Of a stretch of DNA of 50,350 nt, positions 40,022 to 48,433 are shown piece by piece. The position numbers and the translations under genes were made by a program. Source of the DNA: Azospirillum sp. 51_20 (GTDB lineage: Bacteria > Pseudomonadota > Alphaproteobacteria > RF32 > CAG-239); contig MNTV01000020.1 of the NCBI GenBank assembly GCA_001917175.1, positions 206,239 through 256,588 on the forward strand, written 5' to 3'. The notes beneath the pieces are model-generated. The model worked only from the letters and a program-made list of their open reading frames with translations, did no database searches and was not told the DNA's origin. Within the stretch, counting starts at the first letter, position 1. Every line of letters starts with the position of its first letter.

Positions 40022-41962
40022 TCATTCACTCGCTAATGCATCAATAGGGTTGAGGTTGGAGGCGTTTTTGGCCGGCATATAGCCGAAAATGATGCCGATC
40101 GCGGTCGAACAGACCAGCGCCAGCACGATCGACGCGGTAGAAAAGATCATGCCAAAGTTTTCTGAAAAGGTGTTGAACAGAAAACCGATCAGCATCGACA
40201 GCGTCACGCCCATAAATCCGCCCACCAGGCAGATCAGAATCGCCTCGATCAGAAACTGCTGGAGAATGTCCGCCTGCTTGGCGCCGATCGCCATGCGGAT
40301 GCCGATTTCCCGCGTCCGTTCGGTCACCGAAACCAGCATGATGTTCATTACCCCGATGCCGCCCACAATCAGCGATATGACGGCAATGCTGGCAATCAGG
40401 AATTTCATTGTGTCGGTCGCGCTCTGCACCGTCTGTTTGATACTGTCGGTGTTGATCATGAAAAAGTCCTTCTTGCCGTGCAGCGAAGTCAGAATATGTT
40501 CGATTCCCTCTTCCGCCACCTGCGAATTGACATGGTCGGAAACTTTCACCGTAATCGAATTGATGTCGCTGCTGCCGTTGACCCGGTACATGGCGGTGGT
40601 ATAGGGGACCCAGATGTTCATCGTTTCCGACGACGGCCCGGGGCTGCTGTCCTTTTCCGTCACCCCGATCACCGTCAGCGGCTTCTTGTTGAAGATAATA
40701 ACTTTGCCGAGCGGGTTGGGATCGTTTTCAAACATCTCGTTTAAGGTGTTGTCGTCAATAACCACCACCGAAGCCATCCGGTCCACTTCCTCGTCGGTAA
40801 ATATACGCCCCTGCGCAATCTTGCGCCCCTTAACGTCAAAATAGGTTGAGCCGACGCCCCTCAGCTGCGCGGTCAGCGAATAGTTGCGGTAAACCAGCGT
40901 GCCGCTGGCGGAAACGTTCGGCGTCGAATTGTCGATAAACCCCTGTTTGCCGAGATAGTCGGAATCACGCACTTTAAGCGTTTTCACCCGTCCCGAACGC
41001 ATGTCGCCGAACCCCTTGCCGGGCATAATGTCGATGGTGTTGGTGCCCATTGAGTTGATCTGTTCCATGATTTTGGCCTGCGAAGCGTTGCCGAGCGCCA
41101 CCACCGACACCACCGAGGCAATGCCGATGATAATTCCCAGCATGGTCAGGAGCGAACGCATCTTGTTTGCCAGAATGGCATGCAGCGACATCTTGAGCGA
41201 TTCGAGAAAACTGTACTTCAGGGCATCCAGCCGGCTGCGGTGAACGTCTTCTACCGTGTCCGTCACCTCATAAAAATCTTCCGCCCTGCGCTCGTCGGAA
41301 ACAATTTCCCCGTCCTTGATCTCGATAATCCGGCTGGCTTGGGCGGCAATATGGCTGTCATGCGTCACCAAAATGATCGTATGCCCCTGTTTGTGCAGCC
41401 CTTTGATGATGTCCATTACCATTTCGCCGCTTTTGGAATCGAGCGCGCCGGTCGGCTCGTCGGCCAGAATGATTTCACCGCCGTTCATCAGCGCCCGGGC
41501 AATACTCACCCGCTGCTGCTGGCCGCCGGAAAGTTCGTTCGGACGGTTGGCCAGTTTGTTTCCGAGGTCGAGTTTTTTCAGCAGTTCGACCGCCCGCCGG
41601 TCGCGTGCCTCCGCGTTCAGCCCCAGATAAACCGCCGGCAGAGCCGCGTTTTCGCTCGCTTTCAGACTGTTCAGCAGATTGTAGCGCTGAAAAATGAAAC
41701 CGAAGGTCTTGCAGCGCAGTTCCGCCAGCTGATCCTTGTCCATCCGCCCGACTTCCACTCCGTTGATCTTGTACGACCCGGCAGTCGGCACGTCCAGACA
41801 GCCGATAATATTCATCATCGTCGATTTGCCGGAACCGGACTGGCCGATGATTGCCACAAAATCACCCTTTTCTATTTGCAGGTCAATGTTTTTCAAGACA
41901 TGAACCCGGTTGCCGCCGCTGCCGAAATACTTGTTGATTTTTTTCAATTCGATTATGTTCAT
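40022..41962 (-). CDS. macB: MacB-type ABC transporter, fused ATPase and permease
   Basis: A 646-aa protein. Residues 1-230 are the ATPase: Walker A GQSGSGKST, signature LSGGQQQRVSIARAL, Walker B IILADEPTGALD, H-loop VTHDSHIA. A linker leads to the permease: TM1 about 270-295 (MRSLLTMLGIIIGIASVVSVVAL), a large periplasmic MacB-PCD domain, and three C-terminal TM segments (ISLIVGGIGVMNIMLVSV, AILICLVGGFMGVTLSMLIG, IVLALVCSTAIGIIFGYMP). This is the mechanotransmission ABC family that drives efflux of macrolides, peptides or haem-like substrates. It overlaps macA by 4 bp and the outer-membrane gene downstream. Confidence 0.95.
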   Translation of the reverse strand: MNIIELKKINKYFGSGGNRVHVLKNIDLQIEKGDFVAIIGQSGSGKSTMMNIIGCLDVPTAGSYKINGVEVGRMDKDQLAELRCKTFGFIFQRYNLLNSLKASENAALPAVYLGLNAEARDRRAVELLKKLDLGNKLANRPNELSGGQQQRVSIARALMNGGEIILADEPTGALDSKSGEMVMDIIKGLHKQGHTIILVTHDSHIAAQASRIIEIKDGEIVSDERRAEDFYEVTDTVEDVHRSRLDALKYSFLESLKMSLHAILANKMRSLLTMLGIIIGIASVVSVVALGNASQAKIMEQINSMGTNTIDIMPGKGFGDMRSGRVKTLKVRDSDYLGKQGFIDNSTPNVSASGTLVYRNYSLTAQLRGVGSTYFDVKGRKIAQGRIFTDEEVDRMASVVVIDDNTLNEMFENDPNPLGKVIIFNKKPLTVIGVTEKDSSPGPSSETMNIWVPYTTAMYRVNGSSDINSITVKVSDHVNSQVAEEGIEHILTSLHGKKDFFMINTDSIKQTVQSATDTMKFLIASIAVISLIVGGIGVMNIMLVSVTERTREIGIRMAIGAKQADILQQFLIEAILICLVGGFMGVTLSMLIGFLFNTFSENFGMIFSTASIVLALVCSTAIGIIFGYMPAKNASNLNPIDALASE

Positions 41963-43140
41963 CGAAATCTCCTGGCGCCTCTGGCGTTGGCCGCCTTGTC
42001 GGAAATCTCCGCCGACGACATTTTGGCAATCACCACTTCTTCGCCTTCGCTCACGCCTTTTTTGATTTCAACGTTCAGATCGTCGGACACGCCCGTTATC
42101 ACCGGCCGCCTTTCCACCCCTTCGGCCGTCCGCACTTCCACATATTTGCCGTCAACGTCGCCCTTAAGCGCCATCGCCGGCACCGTCAGCACGTCTTCGG
42201 CGCTTTCGACATAGATTACGTTTTGCGTCGTCATGCCGATTCTGAGCTTGCCGTCCGCGTTCGGCACCACCAGCCGTCCGTAAAAGTAAATCGCTTCGCT
42301 TGAATCCACCACTTCCGTGTACTGGTCGTCGGTCAAAAGCGTCAGCGCCGGGTCAATCGACTTCAGCGTCGTTTCATATACTTTGTTCATGTCCGCCAGC
42401 ACCGAATAGGTAACCTTCACCCCCGGCTTGATGTTGCCGATGTCGCCTTCCGAAATTTCAATATAAATCTCCATCTGATTAAGATCGGCAATCTGCACGA
42501 TCGTCGGCGTATCCATCGCCGCGTTGATCGTCTGCCCCACTTTGACCGGCACCGAAACGATGGTGCCGTCGAGCGGCGCCGTAATTTTGGTATAGCCGAG
42601 GTTGGTTTCCGCAGTGCTGAGAGATATTTCCGTTTCTTTCAGCGAGGCCTCTATTTCCGCCACTTTCGACATGGCCGATTCGTAACCGTCTTCGGCGTTT
42701 TCCAGGTCTTCGGTCGAAGCCGCGTTCTGCTTTTTCAGGCTCTGCATGCGCTGATATTGTTTTTTGGCAATCTTCAGCGAAGTTTTGGCCGCTTTCAGCT
42801 GCGCCTGATAACTGCTCATCTTGGCCTTGGCAATATCCACGTCGTTCTGCTGGGTGGTCGAGTCGATCTCGGCGATCATGTCGCCCATTTTCACCGTCTG
42901 GCCGATCGAAACGTAAAGCTTTTCGATCTTGCCGGAAACCTGGGCGCCGACGGTTACCAGGTCAACCGCCTTAACTTCGCCGGTGGCGTTCACCACCTTT
43001 TCGACGTTTTGTCTGCGGACCGGCTGGGTAATATAGGTTATCGTGTCTTCCTTTTTAAAATACTTAAAATACAGGCCGGCCGCCGCGGCCGCCAGTATAA
43101 CGTAAACCAAAAGCTTTTTCTTGTTTTTAAAAAATTTCAT
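41959..43140 (-). CDS. macA: MacA-type periplasmic adaptor (HlyD/RND-MFP family)
   Basis: A 393-aa protein. It has one N-terminal membrane anchor (LLVYVILAAAAAGLYFKYF), a biotinyl-lipoyl-like domain (GEVKAVDLVTVGAQVSGKI ... IGQTVKMGDMIAEID), a long coiled-coil hairpin (about residues 100-170) and the second lipoyl half (ITAPLDGTIVSVPVKVGQTI). A beta-barrel and a membrane-proximal domain follow. The ATG at 43140 has GGAAAAG upstream. It bridges MacB to the outer-membrane channel. The substrate of the pump is not deducible. Confidence 0.94.
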   Translation of the reverse strand: MKFFKNKKKLLVYVILAAAAAGLYFKYFKKEDTITYITQPVRRQNVEKVVNATGEVKAVDLVTVGAQVSGKIEKLYVSIGQTVKMGDMIAEIDSTTQQNDVDIAKAKMSSYQAQLKAAKTSLKIAKKQYQRMQSLKKQNAASTEDLENAEDGYESAMSKVAEIEASLKETEISLSTAETNLGYTKITAPLDGTIVSVPVKVGQTINAAMDTPTIVQIADLNQMEIYIEISEGDIGNIKPGVKVTYSVLADMNKVYETTLKSIDPALTLLTDDQYTEVVDSSEAIYFYGRLVVPNADGKLRIGMTTQNVIYVESAEDVLTVPAMALKGDVDGKYVEVRTAEGVERRPVITGVSDDLNVEIKKGVSEGEEVVIAKMSSAEISDKAANARGARRFR

Positions 43141-43334
43141 AACTTTTCCACTCTGTTGCCAAAACCTGCGTTTATCCAAACCGGTCCGTCCGTGCCGGAC
43201 AACGCTTTCCCTTATTTCTAAATGACGTTAAAACATTTAATAATCAATTAAAATACATAATTGTAAACGACGGCTTTTTTCATCCGGTTCAAAAATTTTT
43301 CATAAAAAACGGATCGGGAACAAAACAAAAAGCC

Positions 43335-43365
43335 TTGACTTCGAGTACACTCTAAAAGATAAACT
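43335..43365 (+). promoter_or_regulatory. MerR-family-type promoter/operator of the metallophosphoesterase
   Basis: TTGACT, 19-bp spacer, TAAACT, with a central dyad TTCGAGT-AC-ACTCTAA. The first 13 bases (CTTGACTTCGAGT) are identical to the dxs element at 38556-38586. It sits 35 bp upstream of the gene start at 43400, divergent from macA. Confidence 0.6.
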
Positions 43366-43399
43366 GTCAAAAAAACGACAATAATACGGAAAAAACGAC

Positions 43400-44530
43400 A
43401 TGCTGATGTGGTATATAATATTTGTTCTGCTGATTCTTTTCACCGGCGGCGGGCTGCTGTACCTCGGCACCCGCGCAGCCAAATTCGTCCCCACCGGCAG
43501 CACTCCCAAACGCCGGCTGCTGATCGGGCTGTCCGCGGTCATACTGATATTTGCCGTCATTGCCTGGCTGATAAACCTGATGAACGCGGTCGTCTGTCTG
43601 CTGCATTTCGTTTTTCTCTGGCTTGTCTGCGATTTTATTTTCACCCTCGTCCGCCGTTTTCGCAAACGGCCGTTTAAACGCTATTATGCCGGCTATGCCG
43701 CCACAGCGCTCAGCCTTGCCGCGCTTGCAGCCGGCTGGTATCTGAATCACCGGGTATGGGTTACCGCCTACACGATAGAAAGCGAAAAAGCAATCAGCGA
43801 CCTGCGGATTGTCCTGTTTGCCGATTCTCACATCGGAACGACCTTTGACGGCGAAGGCTTTGCCAAACATGTCAGAGCCATGCAGGAACAAAATCCCGAT
43901 CTGGTCGTTATCGCCGGCGATTTCGTCGACGACGGAACCGGCCGCGAAGAAATGGTCGCCGCCGTCCGTGCATTGGGAACCCTTAAAACGCCCCGCGGCG
44001 TTTACTTCGCTTTCGGCAACCACGACAAAGGCTATTACGGACCGGCTTACCGCGGTTTCAGCAGCGGAGAATTGATCGACGAACTGAAAAAAAACAACGT
44101 CAAAATCCTTGAAGACGAAAGTGAAACGATTGCCGGCGGCTTTTGCCTCGTCGGCCGGCAGGACCGGTCGGAAGCGGAACGCGGCGGCCGCCGGCTGACA
44201 ATGCAGGAACTGACCAAAGACCTTGATCCGGACAAATTCTCCGTCGTCCTCGACCATCAGCCGAACGACTATCAAAACCAGACGACGGCGGAAGTCGACC
44301 TGGTCCTTTCCGGCCATACCCACGGCGGCCAGCTTTTCCCGCTCAACAAGGTCGGCGAATGGATCGGCGCCAACGACAAAACCTACGGCCTGGAAAAACG
44401 GAACAAAACAAACTTCATCGTCACTTCCGGCCTTTCCGACTGGGCAATAAAATTTAAAACCGGAACCAAATCGGAGTTTGTCGTCATCGACATTAAAAGG
44501 AAAACGGCGGCAGAAAAGAAAGGCAAATAA
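43400..44530 (+). CDS. Membrane-anchored calcineurin-like metallophosphoesterase
   Basis: A 376-aa protein. The first 130 residues hold four hydrophobic segments (MLMWYIIFVLLILFTGGGLLY, LLIGLSAVILIFAVIAWLIN, VVCLLHFVFLWLVCDFIF, ATALSLAALAAGWYL). The periplasmic or cytosolic phosphoesterase domain follows with all metal ligands: ADSHIG (DxH), AGDFVDD (GD), FGNHDKG (GNHD), LDHQPN and SGHTHGGQ (GHTH). It is of the YkuE/YaeI type, some of which hydrolyse UDP-diacylglucosamine or phospholipid intermediates. No good SD is seen. A MerR-type promoter lies directly upstream. Confidence 0.87.
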   Translation: MLMWYIIFVLLILFTGGGLLYLGTRAAKFVPTGSTPKRRLLIGLSAVILIFAVIAWLINLMNAVVCLLHFVFLWLVCDFIFTLVRRFRKRPFKRYYAGYAATALSLAALAAGWYLNHRVWVTAYTIESEKAISDLRIVLFADSHIGTTFDGEGFAKHVRAMQEQNPDLVVIAGDFVDDGTGREEMVAAVRALGTLKTPRGVYFAFGNHDKGYYGPAYRGFSSGELIDELKKNNVKILEDESETIAGGFCLVGRQDRSEAERGGRRLTMQELTKDLDPDKFSVVLDHQPNDYQNQTTAEVDLVLSGHTHGGQLFPLNKVGEWIGANDKTYGLEKRNKTNFIVTSGLSDWAIKFKTGTKSEFVVIDIKRKTAAEKKGK

Positions 44531-44620
44531 CGTTTTCCGCGCCTTTTTCCCGGACAAACCGCCGGAAAACGGAATCAATTGTGCAAAACCCCGGCCGTCC
44601 GCGGGAATTTTTACAAATCG

Positions 44621-44680
44621 GCCATAATCCCGTCCGTTGAGGACAAGCCGCAAGGCGACGGGCGAAACGGGGCTGACGAC
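44621..44680 (+). repeat. R repeat, partial copy R0 (3' hairpin part)
   Basis: Contains only the last third of the R element: the CGTCCG...CGG(A/G)CG hairpin at 44631-44664 with an inner GCC-GCAA-GGC, and the GACGAC end. It is followed by the same roughly 140-bp leader that follows R1. The first two thirds of R are absent. Confidence 0.75.
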
Positions 44681-44752
44681 AACAAAAAACAGCTCATGCA
44701 ACTTCTTTTCAATCGGCGGCAAGCAGTTTATAAAATACTTTCCAATATCTCT

Positions 44753-44781
44753 TTGCATCTAGAAATTTAGTCTGTTAAACT
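44753..44781 (+). promoter_or_regulatory. Promoter of the first exported partner gene
   Basis: TTGCAT, 17-bp spacer, TAAACT, 37 bp before the ATG at 44819. It is duplicated exactly at 46557-46585. Confidence 0.5.
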
Positions 44782-44818
44782 CAACAAAAAACTGTTTCAA
44801 CACAATGAGGACGCAAAT

Positions 44819-45283
44819 ATGAAAAAATTGTTTTTGTTCCTGGCATGTTTTATAATCAATATTGAAAATGTCCGGGCAGACGAACCCCTGTCCGCCGAAG
44901 AACAAAGCGTCTTGATTTATGAAAAATGTGCCGCTCAAGCCTCTAAAACGACGGCAGCTCAGCCTATCTTGGGAAACATAGAAGATGTTAAAAGAGAACG
45001 CGATATAAAAAATTGCATAAAAAAAGAGATTCTAAAAACAACTTCGCAAAGTCTTTCTAAAAACAATGCGGCAGATTTAAAAAAAGCTTTGTCTGATGCG
45101 GAAAAAGCACTATTCAACATCTATAAAATTTTACTTTTTTGCCAAAATAACGAAGATGACAATTGGTGCAGGGAACGCTATAAAGACGATATGTCATTAG
45201 AAAAACTAATGCTGGAAAAAGAGTTGACGGCTCAAATGAAAAACATCTTAACCTCTGCTTTAGAATACCAACAGAGCCTCTAA
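44819..45283 (+). CDS. Exported putative immunity protein / lysozyme inhibitor I1
   Basis: A 154-aa protein with signal peptide MKKLFLFLACFIINIENVRA, cleaved before DEP. The mature part is helical with paired Cys (YEKCAAQ, KNCIKKE, LFCQNNEDDNWCRERY), loosely like the Cys/Trp pattern of LprI/DUF1311 lysozyme-inhibitor proteins; this resemblance is weak. A GAGGA SD precedes the ATG. It is convergent with the lysozyme-like gene ending at 45313, 29 bp away. Its first 27 codons, promoter and leader are nearly identical to the gene at 46623, while the rest is unrelated. I infer a periplasmic immunity protein against the adjacent peptidoglycan hydrolase. Confidence 0.7.
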   Translation: MKKLFLFLACFIINIENVRADEPLSAEEQSVLIYEKCAAQASKTTAAQPILGNIEDVKRERDIKNCIKKEILKTTSQSLSKNNAADLKKALSDAEKALFNIYKILLFCQNNEDDNWCRERYKDDMSLEKLMLEKELTAQMKNILTSALEYQQSL

Positions 45284-45312
45284 AATTAAATAAAAGCTCT
45301 GTTGGGAAAAGG

Positions 45313-46234
45313 TTATTTAAGACAGTCCAATGCCTTGCGCAATTCATAAGGATAACGATTGTTAATTATATTCATCTTTTCTTCTCTGGTAATCCTTTTA
45401 TCGCCCGGGAAGCAGCTTTCTTTTAAATTTTGAACATAATCAGCACGACTTTGATACAATCTTCTTAAAATAATATCATCGCTAATATTGTTAAGATCAC
45501 CGCCATACTCCAATTTCAGCTTTTCAAGCGTATCATTAACTATCTTAGATGCTTTCCCGTGTTGAACACTCATTGAATACAAAACATCTTTTACAACCGG
45601 ATGCCTTTCATTCAACCGCAAAATTTCTTTCTCTTTGATTGCATTTATCAACGGTTTGAGATGAGTATCAACAATAAAATTATGTTGAGATTCGTTAAAA
45701 ACATCATTTTTGGACAGTTCTACCCAGGCATTAACAAACGATTGCTTTTTTAATTTTGCACTATGTTCACCTCCCGCATCATTCAACGTTCGAGCAAAAT
45801 TCCGGTAAACCGGATTTTGTTGCAAAAAATCCAGATACTTTTTCATAGTTCCTGTATTTGTTGAAATTTGATAAGCTCCGTAACTCGGACCACCGGCGTT
45901 GTCTGTGCCTATTGCGGCATAATCATGTTTGGATTCGTACAAGCCGCTCAAAGTCCGGTCGCAAATTATAAGGACGTCCCGTTTTTGCATAAAACGAAGA
46001 GCGGCTGCTGTTCGGATAACCCCAGGCGCTTTCCGTCTCATAGTCGTCTTGAGAAGCGGCCGCTTGCGGTTCTAGGGAAGATATTCCCAAATCAACATTC
46101 TTGCCCACTCCTTTTTGAGCCAAATATTTTCTATAAGCCGCGTCATTTTTAACCACTCCGTAAGGCGTCTGAATATACTGCGGCTCTCCCCCGTAAGCGG
46201 CATAAGTCCAAACATATTCTGATTGATTCTTCAT
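45313..46234 (-). pseudogene. Lysozyme-like toxin E1, frameshifted
   Basis: Two overlapping frames form one gene. Frame one (46234-45923, SD AAAGGA, start MKNQSEYVW) encodes the N-terminal region shared with E2 (GGEPQYIQTPYG, VDLGISSLEPQAA, ESAWGYPNSSRSSFYAKTG). Frame two (to 45313) encodes the toxin domain: TLSGLYES with the presumed catalytic Glu, GGPSYGAYQISTNTGTM, and a helical C-terminus. This resembles the GH46/VgrG3-type peptidoglycan hydrolase fold. Compared with E2, about 17 nt are missing at the junction (RPYNLRP|TLSGLYES), which changes the frame. There is no signal peptide, so export would need a dedicated system. It is convergent with I1. Confidence 0.7.
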
Positions 46235-46349
46235 CTTTTCTGTCCTTTCAAATTAATTAAACCTCCAAAAGGATAACAAAAACAAAAAAGACTTTTCAAT
46301 CCTCCACAGAAAGCAAGGTATCAGCTTCCGCATTCAAAAGCTTTTTAAA
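46235..46349 (-). repeat. T repeat, copy 1 (3' remnant of the 165-aa gene plus effector leader)
   Basis: Read on the minus strand, it encodes the tail FKKLLNAEADTLLSVED-stop and then the AT-rich leader and SD of E1. It matches T2 (48013-48127) and, more distantly, 49365-49487 upstream of E3. It is fused to R1 at 46350. Confidence 0.8.
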
Positions 46350-46487
46350 GCGGATGAGGAGAAGCGCTAAGCAAAAACATGAGCAAGGAAAGCGCAGGCG
46401 ACCGCGGCGAATTTAGATGCCCAAGCCGTAATCCCGTCCGTTGAGAACAAGCCGCAAGGCGACGGGCGAAACGGCTCTCATGACAAC
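46350..46487 (+). repeat. R repeat, copy R1 (internally deleted)
   Basis: Starts GCGGATGAGGAGAAGCGC and ends in the GNRA-type hairpin at 46435-46468. Compared with R2 and R3 it lacks about 48 nt that hold the AAACAACCG...CGGTTGTTT stem-loop. Confidence 0.82.
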
Positions 46488-46556
46488 AAAAAACAGCTCA
46501 TGCAACTTCTTTTCAATCGGCGGTGTTGAGTTTATAAAATACTTTTTAATATCTCT

Positions 46557-46585
46557 TTGCATCTAGAAATTTAGTCTGTTAAACT
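46557..46585 (+). promoter_or_regulatory. Promoter of the second exported partner gene
   Basis: TTGCAT, 17 bp, TAAACT; the same 29 bases as at 44753-44781, again 37 bp before the ATG. Confidence 0.5.
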
Positions 46586-46622
46586 CAACAAAAAACCGTT
46601 TCAACACAATGAGGACGCAAAT

Positions 46623-47069
46623 ATGAAAAAATTGTTTTTGTTCCTGGCATGTTTTATAATCAACATTGAAAATGTCCGGGCAGACGAACCCCTGTCCGCC
46701 GAGGTTGACACATCGCAAAAAATTAAACTGGAAGTCGAAAAATACAAAAAAGAATGCTCAAAGAAAGCGTATCCTAAAAATCTGGATGAAATAAATATAT
46801 ATAATGATGACCTCAAAAAACTGGATGCTAAATATCATCAATGTCTTAAATCGGTAATTGTTTCCAAAATTAACGAACTCGCAGCAAAAGAAGACGCGGA
46901 TAAAATGATTCAGTCGTTAAACAAGATTCAAGACGGCATTTTAAGCTTTTATTGGAATTTATATAATCGTGAAGACAATGGTGTTATCGGAAGGGGAATA
47001 AATGATGCCGCCATGGGACGTTATTATGAAACCCTGCTTGAAGATGTTATTCATTTTCAGCGTCAATAA
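46623..47069 (+). CDS. Exported putative immunity protein I2
   Basis: A 148-aa protein with the same signal peptide and first 27 codons as I1 (one silent-looking difference in the signal, then divergence after LSAE). The mature part is an unrelated, Lys-rich helical sequence with two Cys (KECSKKA, YHQCLKS). Residues NREDNGVIGRG and GRYYETLLEDV lie near the C-terminus. It is convergent with E2, whose stop is 14 bp away. The combination of constant export signal and variable mature domain, facing a variable toxin domain, is the basis for the immunity call. It is not homologous enough to any named family for a firm function. Confidence 0.68.
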   Translation: MKKLFLFLACFIINIENVRADEPLSAEVDTSQKIKLEVEKYKKECSKKAYPKNLDEINIYNDDLKKLDAKYHQCLKSVIVSKINELAAKEDADKMIQSLNKIQDGILSFYWNLYNREDNGVIGRGINDAAMGRYYETLLEDVIHFQRQ

Positions 47070-47083
47070 CGGCATCATCCAAT

Positions 47084-48012
47084 TTAATACGAATAGCATT
47101 TGAGTAATTTCAAAGCCTTAGCATTTTCATTGGGAAAACGTACATTTTTCAGATTGTTTTGAATTTCAATTGAACTTTTTCTAAAATATTTGCCAACATT
47201 ACTCCTTTCTTGATAGATCTTATTGATAATATCTTCATCACTAAGGTCTGATGCATCAAATCCCAATGCACTATGAAAAACATCAGCAGCACCTCCTTCA
47301 CCATGTTGGGTTGCTGTTGAATACAACACATCTCTGACGACAGGAGATCTGTACTCCAAATTCAATCCTTTTATATCGCTGATGCGGCGCAGTGCGGGAT
47401 CTAATTTTTTAGCAACAATAAAATCTTGTTGTGATTGCAAAAAATCAGAGTTTTTAGACAAATCAGCCCAAGTATTTTTAAATTGAGCATCTCCGGTTAT
47501 TGCCGTATTATTTCCGCCGGCTCGCTGTAAGCGATGATAAAAATGTCGATAGTTAGGATGCTGCTGCAAATAATTCAAATAATCATTCATTGTCCCGTTT
47601 TGTGTAGCAATTTGGTATATGCCGTAGCTCCACCCTCCCGTTTTATCCAACTTACCGTTATTCCATAATTTCTTACCATTGCCGGATTCGTACAAGCCGC
47701 TTAAAGTCCCTAACTTATATTGATCCGGTCGCAAAGGTCGCAAATTATAAGGACGTCCCGTTTTTGCATAAAACGAAGAGCGGCTGCTGTTCGGATAACC
47801 CCAGGCGCTTTCCGTCTCATAGTCGTCTTGAGAAACAGCTGCTTGCGGTTCCAGGGAAGATATTCCCAAATCAACATTTTTACTCACTCCTTTTTGAGCC
47901 AAATATTTTTATAAGCCGCGTCATTTTTAACCATTCCGTAAGGCGTCTGAATATACTGCGGCTCTCCCCCGTAAGCGGCATAACTCCAAACATATTTTGA
48001 TTGATTCTTCAT
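47084..48012 (-). pseudogene. Lysozyme-like toxin E2, frameshifted near the N-terminus
   Basis: It starts MKNQSKYVW at 48012 (SD AAAGGA) but shifts frame after about codon 33: TATAAAAATATT here versus TATAGAAAATATT in E1, one base missing. The remaining 270 codons are open to 47084; a TTG at 47902 might allow internal initiation. It has the E1-like N-terminal region, then LRPLRPDQYKLGTLSGLYESGNG (presumed catalytic Glu in YES), GGWSYGIYQIATQNGTM and a helical C-terminus. This is a lysozyme-superfamily hydrolase of GH46/VgrG3-like type. Toxin domains of E1 and E2 are clearly homologous but strongly diverged, unlike their N-termini. Confidence 0.72.
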
Positions 48013-48127
48013 CTTTTCCGTCCTTTCAAATAAATAAAACCGCCAAAAGGATAACAAAAATAAAAAAGACTTTTCAATCCTCCACAGAAAGCAAAGTATC
48101 AGCTTCCGCATTCAAAAGCTTTTTAAA
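48013..48127 (-). repeat. T repeat, copy 2
   Basis: Remnant tail KLLNAEADTLLSVED-stop plus the leader of E2; over 85 percent identical by eye to 46235-46349. It joins R2 at 48128 with the same junction (TTTAAAGCGGATGAGG) as T1-R1. Confidence 0.8.
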
Positions 48128-48310
48128 GCGGATGAGGAGAAGCGCTAAGCAAAAACAACCGACGTTCCGGTTGTTTTTATCTGCAAGCTCTTGGGAACAT
48201 CTTAATGAGCAAGGAAAGCGCAGGCGACCGCGGCGAATTTAGATGCCCAAGCCGTAATCCCGTCTGTTGAGGACAAACCGCAAGGCGACGGACGAAACGG
48301 CTCTGACGAC
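48128..48310 (+). repeat. R repeat, full copy R2
   Basis: About 183 bp. It contains a stem-loop 48152-48177 (AAAACAACCG / CGGTTGTTTT) and a second hairpin 48261-48294. The second has a 7-bp outer stem in which a C-to-T change keeps a G-U pair, plus an inner stem capped by GCAA. Open frames crossing it on both strands (47997-48242, 48177-48461) are judged spurious. Confidence 0.85.
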
Positions 48311-48318
48311 AATTAAAA

Positions 48319-48340
48319 AAAACCGGCTCATGCCGGTTTT
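48319..48340 (-). terminator. Terminator of the E3-I3 operon
   Basis: AAAACCGGC-TCAT-GCCGGTTTT. On the minus strand a run of eight T follows the stem. It is about 95 bp after the I3 stop. Confidence 0.85.
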
Positions 48341-48433
48341 GATAATTGGCGGAGTAGTAAACCTCAACGGTATTGAGCATACCAGATTTTAGCTTGATAA
48401 ATTCAGATTGACGAGCTTGTTGAAATGTATTTC

